From Harmonia axyridis (taxonomy: Eukaryota; Arthropoda; Insecta; Coleoptera; Coccinellidae): DNA of 64,000 nt. This document shows, one piece after another, positions 27,301 to 39,300 of this stretch (its first letter is position 1; each line of letters starts with the position of its first letter). A model generated the notes under the pieces. The model saw only the letters and a program-made list of their open reading frames with translations, was not told the DNA's origin and searched no databases. Made by a program: the position numbers and the translations under genes. The stretch spans positions 38,044,501 to 38,108,500 of the forward strand of contig NC_059501.1 of NCBI RefSeq assembly GCF_914767665.1, in the 5' to 3' direction.

Positions 27301-30300
27301 CCTTGTTTTTCATTCAAAAATAATGGATTTCTTTTTACTACACGTTATATTTCAACCTATTTAATGAAATAAACTACAAAGTGAATTATTTTTTTCCGTG
27401 AGAAGCCTCCTTTACATATTGAATGTGTTGCATGAACCAATTTTGAATTTGAAGAAAGCTTTGAAGTGGTTTTCATCATAAAATCTAGATAGTGGCCCTT
27501 TCTGGCAAGGATAATTTCTGTTCGCGCATGTTCTATGACTTCGAAACATAATCTCGGTGAAAATTATTGTAATTGAAAATTTGAAATTGGGTACCTTCTT
27601 TTACTTTCACTTTACACACAGAATACTAAACCGATTTTTCTTGTTGTCAACAAAATTTTAATTTCTAGGAAATATCACCAAATGCAAGCAATAAATTACT
27701 AGTTCTCAGAATAGCCAATCCTAGGAAACTTGACAGTTATGAATAAAAGGGAGTTTTCTCTAAGAGACGATCGAATTATGTTTATTTCCCTTTCTTGAAT
27801 CCTTTTGAAGGCAGCTTTCTAATAAAGCGATATTTACCTTAGAGACCCTTTTTGCATAGATTATGGAAAAGGCCCTAAAACATTGCGGTAAAAATATAAG
27901 ATTTAGTACATATTTTACAAACAAATATTTGAAATGTTTAAATAACATGAAACATCTCTAAATGGATTCAAAATATTTCGATTCTAATAACTGATGTCAT
28001 GTATGAAATCCTAATGCTTTTGCGATTTATTCCTAATAAGGAAAATTTCTTATATATAGAAGAAAGAATAAACCATAAAAGATTGGCAGCAAATAATAAG
28101 TAATAAATAGCGGTTCAAACAATCCATCATTTGATCCAAACTTTTGGTTTTTCTGATATTGTTCGAAAATAATGGGACATCCCTTCCTCTCATGATATTA
28201 AATTTGGTTAGTTATTTCTAGAGTGTAGAAGGGGAACAATCACTCGAATTGTTTTATCTATCTTGATACGATGATTCCAAATAAGAATACAGCTGACAAC
28301 ATGAATTGGGTTTTCCAATATTCTTCTAAATTTTCTATGGTTCTGATTATATTTACCTTTTGTATGGTGTCTTAAAGGATGAATAAACTTATTATTATTA
28401 GCTCGAATTTTTGTACGAAGTTTGAAATAGTTATGTTGTATACAGTGAGTAATTCTTTCTTGAGGTTATTGTGACGCGATCAGAAATTTTGCATGACTTT
28501 TGAAATTGTTATTTATCAATTTCATCACCGGACCGGAATTTATCTTTTAATGAACTTACCCTGAAAATTTCAAGTTTTTAGTTTTTTCTGTTCGACAGTT
28601 ATCGGGTTCACCAAAGGGTAGAGTTGAATTTGGACACGGGTCAGTCATCAGTGAGTCAAACCTCAAAATTCCAAAATTACAGACATTACAAAATTAAAGA
28701 ACTCTCATCATATGATCGGGCTTTAAAATAAAGTAAAGAAATTTTTCGATATCGTTAATACGCTGGAGGCCTATAGTCTAGACGTTGGTTATAGTAGGGA
28801 GAGCTCTATACTGGTACAAATATCCAATGTATCGACTGGTGAAGCTTTTGTGTTTATTTTTGTGTCATAATGCACTATGCCTCCCTCTATCCGTGAGTGA
28901 AAACGAATATTAAAGAAATAAGTCAGTAGCGTAAGAAGAATAATATCTGTAGATGTGTAAAGATACTGTATATACAGAAAATATGTTTGTCATTTATTCT
29001 TAGAGGGTAACCAAAATTGGAGCAATAACATGTATCATTTCGATTCGCACAAAATTTTCCATTTGTCCAAACTAGTTTTTAAAAGACACGCTAAATAAAA
29101 TTTGCGCCTATTGAGTGAAATTGATATGGCAAAAAAATTAAACTTAAAATTTTTATGACACGTTGTTAGACACATTTAGAGCTTTCAAGGTAGTTGAACC
29201 ATCTATGTAATCAGATATCTTCAAGTTTTTCGAAACATACAATATTTTCCCCTTGTTGTAGAATGTGATTTAAATCAAAATTCTCGAGTTCTCTCCTTCA
29301 CGCAAATGAATTAAATTAGTGAATTATGTGCTTTCAATGCTGATAAAAATTATTGATTATTGATAGATATATCTTGTTATACAGGGTGATTCCGGAGGAG
29401 ACCGTCAGATTTTAGGAGAAGTTTACACTAGTCATGGCAGTTTCGAAACAATGTTTGGTTTATGGTTGGGGGCCTTTATTGAGAGTCTACAGGGTGATTT
29501 GTCCGATTCGACCGATTTTTCTTTCATTCATAACTTTGGTATATAAAATAATATTGATGAAATTTTCAGTGTAGAACATTATATTTATCTAATTTCAATA
29601 ATTTCAACACTTCTTCAAAAATACAGGGTGGAAATTATGATAAGTTCAGATTGAATTTGCAGGTTGAAAAAACACCCTGTACATTCCGTTTTCAAAAATT
29701 CACTACCGGCTTAAGATTCTACCATAAGCGTTTTTATTTTTTTTGGCCCACGTCCAGTTTCCCTAGAATAGTAATTTACGTAACAAGTCCGGAAAATAGG
29801 GTTTTTTTGGACGAATAGACAAAATTCCAGGACGAGCGTAAGCGAGCGATTCTTTTCCGGCCTAGTCCGGGAAGTACGTACTTTCTGGACTAGGCCGGGA
29901 AATGCTACTTTCTCAGAGAAAAAGCGTACGGGAAGTGAGCACATCCCGGACGGTTGCCGAAAAAAAATTTTTAAACATGAACAATATTGTTATTTCGCTC
30001 CAAGGCAGTGAGAATATTCTGAACTAGATAGTAAAGCTGTATCGTCCAATGATACAAAGCTCTTCCTGAGTTCTAAAGTCGTTTTTCCAAATTCGAAATT
30101 CGTTTTTAATCACTGATGTATAAAATCATTTTATATAGGAAATATCTTTATACTTAACTACGTAAACCAAAAAATCTTCAACAACTAAAACTAATACAGA
30201 ATAAACATTCGAAACATATTATGAAAGGCAAAACTAAGGATTAACGCAAAATTTATTTATTCAGAACTAATTTGACGAGTACTAATAGACGGTTCCTCCT

Positions 30301-33300
30301 ACACCCGTTCAACAATTTGATTGGAAATTTCATTTTGAGTAGGCCTATCAATGTGCTCTGCCTTACTAGGATATTGCCCATGTTCTTTAGTATTATGTCC
30401 AAAAGTACCTTTATTTGGTTGACTTCGGTTGGGAAGACGTCTTTGGTATTCCATTCTGGCTTCATTTCCATTTCCGTTACAAAAATCAAATCTGCATATT
30501 CCGCATGAGTAAATAATTGGGGCATGTTGAAATACACTTCTTGTAACAGATAATTTATTTAATATTATCATTCTGTGGTTCACTGTGATGGTAATCTTAA
30601 CGAACTTGATTTAAATTGAGATTTAAGTTTCATGGAAAATTTTCAATTTTATAAAAACTATTTTTCATACATTCAGAAGAGCTTTGTATCATTGGACGAT
30701 ACAGCTTTACTATCTAGTTCATAATATTCTCACTGCCTTGGAGCGAAATAACGATATTGTTCATCTTCAAAAATGTTTTCTAGGAAAACTGGACGTGTGC
30801 CAAAAAACATAAAAACGCTCCAGTGATGTAAACTGATGGTAAAATCTGAAACAGGTAGCGAATTTTTGAAAACGGAATGTAGAGGGTGTTTTTCCAAACT
30901 GCAAATTTAATCTGAACTTATCATAATTCCCACCCTGTATTTTTGAAGAAGTGTTGGAATTATTGGAAGTAGATAATCATATTGTTCTACACTGAAAATT
31001 TCATCAATATTGAGCAAGCCATACCAATGTTATGAATAAAAAAAATCGGACAAATCACCCTGTATACTCTCAATAAAGGCCCCCAACCATAAACCAAACA
31101 TTGTTTCGACTGCCTTGACTAGTGTAAAGTTCTCTTAAAATCTGACGGTCTCCTCCGGAATCACCCTGTATAATGAAAACAAAGCACAGTTCAAATTTTA
31201 TAATATGGCTTATTTCCTCTTTCAACGTGAAATATATCGAACTGTGAAGGAAAAATATGAAAAAATTTATCGAAAAAATGTTCAAAGAATATCCAACGGA
31301 GAGATTGAATCCGTGGGTCATCCATTTCAGAATCCGAATGACAATTTCATAAATCAATAATCACCAAATTTTAACAGCTAGGACTCAACCATAAAGGGTC
31401 ATAGTAAAAATACATTTTTCCATTATCATGATTAAATGTGGTTAATTTTTCGAGATTTGAATTTTGTTCCTTTATTTTTCCTTCAAATGCCTGGATCATG
31501 TTCACATCGTGTACACATTCCAAAAAGTGAACTCGAAATAATTCAAGGGGGTTTTATTCTCCAAAGATTCATTATTGAAAATAATAGCTCAAATCGAGGC
31601 TCAAATACAGAAATTTGACTCAATTGTTAAACGTACCTACTTGTTTTTTTTTCTATTTGACGTGTTATGTAATACAATGAATATTTTTAGAAAAATACTG
31701 TCTAATTGAGTAATTTAAATTCAGAGAAAGAAATATTTTGCATTATGTCCACAGAAATAAATGAAATTTGATACGGTAATATATTTTTGCACTTTTAGTC
31801 AAGAATGACTTAGCCATCAAGAGGTACTTACCGGCGAAAAAATGGACTCCGTAATACCATTTTTCATGGGTTTCAGCATTATAACATTCATCCAACAGGC
31901 AGCATTCCTCATACAACTACCATATTTAGCACAGATAGAAAGAATTGAACGTAGGTAAAAACTATAAAAAAAAACATTCAAATAAATTGAAAAAAAGGGG
32001 ACACAATTCAATATCTCCTAGTAAATCCTTCTAAAGTAGATATCATATTCCATCTAGAATTTGTTAATACATACCTGCAATATGCATTTCTTTTACACTA
32101 AGAAAACTAATAGAAATTTACTTAGCATAGATATTGAGAAGAGAAAACATGCGAATCAACAAACATTCATTTTTATATCAGAAGTTTACACTCTTATTTC
32201 AATGTGGGGTGCAATATTGAGAGCGATAGTATTATTGAAAAAAATCTACATCAATTAATAACCTCTCAAGTTAAAAATAGAAAAACTCTAACATGAAAAA
32301 TATTCTGAAGGATCTGTTATATGGAATAAAATGCCATTTCAAATTTGACTAGAAATAATGAATTAACTGAAAAATCAGAATTATCAGATAGGTAATATTT
32401 AATTCGATTTATATATTATTTGCTTCAATAAAAATTCAACAACAAAATATATCTTCAAAGTACAATAATAAATTTCATGGTTAACAAAATATTTCAATAT
32501 CTCTTTACAACGAAATAAATAATGCCTACATAACATAATGGACGTAATTAACATGGAAACTATTAAGTAGCTACGAAATACTCTATTTCATTTGAACTGA
32601 ACATTGATGAAGAATTAAAAATCCCCAAGATCCTTCAAATCATGCTGTCATTAAAGAAAAAAAATTATCGTAATGAAGTGTTCCAATTTTGAATGATTTC
32701 TTCCCCTTCTTCAAAAATTAAATAAAGGTATAATACGAGGTACTCTTTCCATCTAAATCTAAAAGAAACTACAATATTGAAGCCTATTCGGATTCAGGCT
32801 ACACCGGATGTGTAAAAACGAGAAAAAGCACTACTTATATTTGGTAGAGCTCATATATCCCGATTCTCAGAAAACCAAAAATTGTGGCTCTATCGACGAC
32901 AGAAGCTGTGTACGTTGCAGCTGCTCAATGTGTGAGAGAAATGAAACATCTGAAGACTGTTATAGAAGAATTTGGTTTACGTACCACCTCCCATCCCCCC
33001 CCTAAATGGGCCGGGCACCTCTTAAATTTTGCCGGCCCTCCTAGAATTTGACATACAAAGGCTCAAATAATTAGAAGATCAACAAAAATGTAATTTTGAC
33101 GCAATTTCTGAAACAAAGATGTTGAAAGTACGGATACGGAATGGAAATGCAATAAGGTTAGAAATAATATGAATATGGTCCAATTTGTATGTTCAAACGT
33201 GCCGCAATAAACACGTTCACAGGTGCCACAATTGAGTCATAAATATTACTGTCGCGCGTCGGCATGTGATTCTGTGCTTACCCCGATTTCCAAGATTTTT

Positions 33301-36300
33301 TTTGTGCTTAAATCTTGTCGGTATCTCTTTGACAAACCATCTATTCTTGTGTGAAGCGTAGCTTCTTTGGTGGGTTTTCAGATCTTAAATTGCAATTGTT
33401 TTTATTTTCAATTCATCAATCAGAATTATGAACCCCAAGAAGAGGGAAAGGGGAAAATATATGTAGGATCCAATTATTGTTCTCTGTAAATGATTGCGAT
33501 GGTCAACCGGATGCTTGGAGACCTATTAGTTTCTACTAGTGTCGAGGGCATGACAGTTTCAATTGATTTACAGGGAACGAATTGTTATTGCACATAATGT
33601 AAAAAGGATGTGTTATTCTTCGGGGTGTCGAAGATGTGTCATGTCGGTTATAAATCTTAAGAGACTTACTGGGGTTGGGAAAGTTCGAGAACAAGACGGT
33701 TGTACCAGATGTGTTACATCTGTTTATCAGGTTCTAGTCCTTCTAGAATATTCGATTTCCAGGAATCCGCGAAGATCTTTGTGAGCGGTACGGCAAAGCT
33801 CTTATTGGACTAGGGGATGGTATTTTCCCTTAAGGGTGTGGCCAAGACGAAAAGAAGGGAGGTCAATATTCGAGACAGGGTAGTTCCAATCGGCAGAGAG
33901 ACAGTTTAACTTAAGTCGAAGACGAGTCAAGTTCGAGCGGTCAACTTAAGACGTAAGACGAAAAGACGTTTCGCGGACTAGATTAAGACGAATCGCGAAC
34001 AAGTTAAAGACGAGACGACCGAAAACTTGAAGTACGACGAAGACGTGATAATCCAAGACGTTTCGAGTAATCAACATACGAGTTAAAGACGAAATTCAGT
34101 ACCGTAGTGAGAAACTTGTAATTAAGACGTAATTTAGATCTTCTCAATACTGAGTTTGTACTGTATAATTGTGGCTTTGTAAATAGATGTAAATAATTCA
34201 AAAGAGTTTAATTATTACGAATCCAACAAAGTCACGGAGAAAAAGACGAAAGGCCAGGTAATCGAATCATACCTCTAGACGATCGATTAACCAAGCCTAC
34301 ATATATGAATACTAGGATTATAGACGACCAGAATGAGCAGTTGTTTTCTATTTCTTAATTTGTAAGATGAATATTTCACAGTGGAGAAAGTACGACTTAA
34401 TGAAGGGAAGAAAATTCGCCTCCAGTTGTTGAATAGCCTTTAAAACTAGAAGAAACTTTAAGTTTGAGTCCGTTCAATAAGGATAACCATCCTGACCTGG
34501 CTGAAGCTAGTGGTCTTGCAGTTAAATTTCCTTCCATTTCGAAATTGAAATATGCAGATTCTGGTGGTGTTCCTTCGAGAAACATTGGCAATTAAATAGG
34601 CCAAGATATAAGCGACTACACAAAAAGTGTTCTACTAGAAAATCCTTGGACTCCTTCTGACAACTACGAGTTTCTTCACTCAACAAGAACCGTCTCCGGT
34701 CAAATAAAGAAAAATTTTTTCAGACCACTCCATTTTTAAAAATATGGTTGGTTGGTTTTGTCCTCATCGAAGAAGGGGCTATTTTGTAAATACTCTCCAT
34801 GGTTTACCAACCGCAACGAAGGAGGATTCTGCAAAAACGTTACTCTAAAGACTTCATTCACGGTTCCTCTTACTAACTTCAAAAAGCTTACAGGGACCCA
34901 TGGTGCTCTAGAAAAGCACAGCAGTCTCCAATACCATAAAGATGCAGTATTGACTGGTAAAGATTTCTTAAAAACCTATCACAACCCTGAGCACGACGTG
35001 AGCAACATTGTCAACAGACTCAATTTGTCACAAGAAAACAGAAAAAAGTTGTTGCCTATTGTCAAGACTATAATAATGGTTGGTAGACAAAATATTCCCC
35101 TCAGAGGACATCGGGATGGTGGTAAGATTGAAGTTGGCCAAACATCTTTACAGAATGAAGGAAACTTTAGAGCATTGCTTCGCTCTAGGGACGATGCAGG
35201 TGACACGGATATGGAGAGTCACTTGAAAAACTCATCTAGCAGAGCCACCTCGCGAAATAATATTATAGACTGCTGCAGATTAGAAATAACTGAATCAATT
35301 ATATCAATCACGTTGCAAAATCACGATTTTTCAATGAAACGTCTGATATTTCAGGTAAGGAACAAGTCACCTTGGTTCTTAGGTATGTGAATGTACTAGA
35401 CACCAGTAACAAATTTGAATTAAGAGAAGATTTTCTGACCTTCATTGATGCCTTCGGCAACTTGCAATCTGCAAAGAAAAAAAAAGAAAGAAATAAATTT
35501 TGGCGAAAATAAGAGTGATGACTCTGACTCGGCCGATGGAGGTGGGCTTCAAAACAATTTAAGCTCAGACCAGACAGTAAAAATCAGAGGAAACAAGTTA
35601 TCGTTGATAGGAAAATCCCTAGGCCAAATTGTTTTAGGCGAGCTACAGTCCGTACAACTTCCTTCGGAAAGGTGTGTAGGACTACATGGGTGTTGTGAGA
35701 GAAATACAAAATACTGCCAAAAATGCAATAATGACACCATGTTATAATCATAAACTCAATTTGAGTATTTCAAAATTTACTAAAATAATCAGCATTGAAA
35801 AAAGTATTTGTTTAATCAAGGAAGTGACATCGTTCTTTTCGTTCCCTGAACGAACTACAGTGTTATATGCTCATATTAGAGGAAAACTCAAACGGCTAGT
35901 GAAACAAGATGGGTTGAGAGGCATGATGGGGTTCTGAAATCCCTAGATGAAATAAGTGAGTGGAATGATAAAACTTCCGCAGGTAAAGCAGCCATACTAT
36001 CAGGGGCTTTGTGTGACTCAGAGTTTCTTGTATGCTTATTTTGTCTGAGTGATGTTTTGGCGCGTAGGTACTCTACCCGTAAGTACTCTTCTACAAAAAG
36101 AATTCCTTGATTTGGAAAAAGCTGCTCAAGTAGTGAATCATTTGATAATTGATTTAGAGAAGAGAAGATCAGATGCTAAATCACATTTTGAAAATATATT
36201 CACGGATGTTAAGGAAATGGCAAATATTCTGAATATTGAAATTAGGAAACTTAAAACTTGTGGCCGTTAAACCAAACGACCAAATTAATAGACTATTTCA

Positions 36301-39300
36301 GGATATCTTCATATGTACCACTTTTAGATAATGTATGTGCAGATTTGAAGATAAAGTTTTCTTCAGATGTTTTGGACGCCTTCAAATTACCCTCATTACT
36401 TCCTGAGTCCGTCGCAGGCGCGGATCCAGGCCCCACTTTCTTTAGATACTCAAAAAACTGAAAATGCGGATCCCAGACACTTCCGCCATTTTGAGACGTC
36501 ATTTTTTTTGCCGTTCATTGATATGGGTTTTCACAAAATGTATTGAAGGTGAAATTTTTGATGATATTGTAATTATTCGATCCTTAGTTTGTCATATTCT
36601 AGGAGGTCCGGCAAAATTTAAGAGGTGCCTGGGCCATTTGGGGGGGAGAACGTTCCCCCCGTTATATTTCGGAAAGTGTGATATTGTTATATCACAGACT
36701 AACAAGTAGTCTGTGGTTATATGATTAGTAGGAATGGCAGTTGTCAATTTAGATGGAATAATAGTATATTATATACCGCGGGACTGAAGTAGTACATTTA
36801 ATCCTGAAGGTAAAGTTTATGGCCCGACCGCAGGGAGGGCCATAATTTACCTGAAGGATTAAATGTACTTCAGTCGCAAGGTATATACGATACTTTTCGT
36901 ACTTCCGGTATGATTTTATTAATTATTTCAATAATTTCAATCAGTTTTTTCTCTCTTCAACTCATTTAATAAACTGTCTTTAAAATAAGTTACCATAGTA
37001 ACATTGCGTTGTGACAATTATAATTTAGAAACATTGTCATTACTAGTGTCATTGTAAAGAAACATTGTTATTGATAATTATTGGTATCATGAGTGAAGAA
37101 GGTGTATCTGATATTGATAAAAGAGCAGCCGAAGTAGGTGAAGAATTGTTACCACCGAAATCTAGAAAACTATACGAGCAGCAGTACGATGCTTTTAAAA
37201 AGTGGTGCCGCTTAAAAAATGTGAGACAACCTACTGAAAATGCGCTGTTAGTCTACTTCAATGATAAATCAAAAGCGGTTTGTGCCTCAACTCTCTGGGC
37301 ACATTACTCAATGCTGAAATCGGTTATTAACATTAGAGAAGATATTGATATAAGTAAATTTCCAAAATTATTAGCTTTTTTGAAGAGAAGAAATGAGGGA
37401 TTTAAGCCAAAGAAGTCAAGAATTCTCACGTCTGAGCAGGTAGATCAGTTCTTACGGGAGGCTCCGGATGATAAATATTTAATGCTTAAGGTAAATTTGG
37501 AAATTTGTTTATATTCAGAAATTTTAAGAAATCAATTTTTTTGTAGGTTGCACTTATTTTGGGCGTTGCGGGAGCTTGTCGTGGAAAAGAGTTGGTTGAT
37601 TTAGAAATCGACGATGTGAGAGATTTGGGCGATTCCTTCCTAATTGCGATTAGAAACACCAAAAATAAAATTGACCGAAATTTTGTGATCAAAAATTCAG
37701 AAAACAGTGCCATCAGTTTTGTGGCGATATTTCGAAAATATGTGGCATTGCGAAAGACAGGGATACCTCATTCAAAATTTTTTGTTCAATACATCAACAA
37801 AGAATTTACTACGCGAGTAGTAGGAAAAAACATGTTTGGTACATTTCCACGGCAAATAGCAGCTTTCTTGAAATTAGAAAATGCGACGTCTTATACGGGA
37901 CATTGTTTTAGACGCACATCTGCGTCTTTGTTAGCTGATTCGGGAGCAACAATAGACGTGCTGAAGAGACATGGAGGATGGAAATCCTCCAACGTGGCCG
38001 AGGGATATATTGAATCGTCTATTAAAAATAAACAAAAAATTTCAGATAAAATATTTGGTCAAGTCGCCGATTCGTCCACTATAGTTATGTCACAGTCCTC
38101 ATTCTCGCTTCCTGTTTCCGCAGGATCTTCGAAACAAACACCAGTTCAATATGAAAAGAACCTATCTGTCACTCGTCAGTTACCTGGTGCATTAACCCAG
38201 GAAAGACTGGTCAATATGACGAACTGTCACAATATTAATTTGAATATTAACGTTAATTACCATTCTAATTAATTATATTTTTCAATAAAATATCCCTTAA
38301 ATTCGTTTGTTTGTGATTCAATCGTTCCGGGAGTTTCGTCAATATTTAATCCCGGAGGGATTTCATTGAACAAATTAGCTGTACGGTTACCGCACTCATC
38401 ATTCTTAAAAAAAAATTGTTATTATTTCAACTCTTTCCGCGATCGTATACACCATTATTGAGGAAAGAATTCAGCAGCTTTAATCAAGTAATTCACTCCA
38501 ATGTCGTTCAATCAACGATCTGTTTGACACTGACGTCCACACTTGCGATTTGGCGAAAAAAATTACCTTATACATGTTTTTGTTGTACGTGCATTTGAGT
38601 CGAATTCGAGAAAACGTCTTTTTATCGATTCTCACGAAACCTTAACATTTTTTCGATCAAGTAATCGAGGATGAAATAAAAATTTGAAACGGACTTGCAT
38701 GCTATTTGTTGGTAAACAGTTAGATCATTTCATTCCTTGACAATGATAATTATCTTTAAACAGTTGCAATGTTAGATCTTATTTTTATTGAGTGAATAAA
38801 AAGTTATTTCCCAACTTCAAGTTCCTCTATCTCGAAAACGAATCGATAGAATTTATTTATTTTTGTTGTTTGATATTAAGAAGGAAACTACCTTTCAAAT
38901 GAGGTATCACTTGCCATATGGTGCCATTTAAAAATTTAGGGGTGGCGGTCACAGCTCCGAGGGATGGAATATATTTCGGGTGAATTTCATCGCGAACGAT
39001 GTCCCCCTCGAAAATGTTGTTGACGTGTCCGAGCGTTTTTATATAACTCGGTTCTGTAGACTCACAGAGCCGCTGTTTCGTTTTCAATGGCCCTCTCTGT
39101 ATATAGGTACTAATAAAGAATGTCAAAACATTGGGTTGGATATCGTGGTCATAATTTGTGATCAGGGCACCGCCAACACAAAGACAATGTTGCTGGTGGT
39201 TATGAGGGAGGTTATGTTGTTATTCAAGAACTTATCTACACGAAATGTTGGAAAAGCAACATTTGGAATTCATCAATGAAATCAGGCACTATATCAAAAC

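Larger units (their letters stand above)
29382..31168. mobile_element. Foldback element carrying a broken transposase
   Basis: Ends CAGGGTGATTCCGGAGGAGA and TCTCCTCCGGAATCACCCTG, exact complements flanked by TA. The arms are about 680 bp and contain further internal CAGGGTG ends. The left arm carries an extra insert at 29769-29959 that the right arm lacks. The middle (30080-30670) encodes a decayed transposase N-terminus on the - strand, so the ends can be linked to a protein family. Confidence 0.85.
33000..36660. mobile_element. hAT-like element 1 (TTF/DUF4371 type), decayed
   Basis: Sequences near the two ends are inverted copies: CTCTTAAATTTTGCCGGCCCTC near 33025 against a diverged complement near 36605, with poly-C and poly-G just outside. 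Between them is a broken transposase gene on the + strand. An end-like motif, CAGGCGCGGATCC at 36415, lies just after the coding part, so two related elements may be combined here. I cannot fix the target duplication. Confidence 0.6.
36762..38392 (+). mobile_element. Tyrosine-recombinase element (Crypton-like), possibly intact
   Basis: The proposed 5' end is TAGTATATTATATACCGCGG, which opens a strong hairpin. The proposed 3' end is TACGGTTACCG (to 38392). These match the delimited ends of the 29769-29959 insertion (TAGTAATTTACG and GACGGTTGCCG). The single gene inside is a two-exon tyrosine recombinase. At about 1.6 kb with no DDE transposase, it fits the Crypton class; the end assignment is inference. 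Confidence 0.6.

Noticed and set aside
38857..39279. Overlapping 89-99 aa ORFs on opposite strands as genes
   Set aside because: Apart from the short CDQG motif on the + strand there is no family signature, and a hAT fragment begins within the + strand one.
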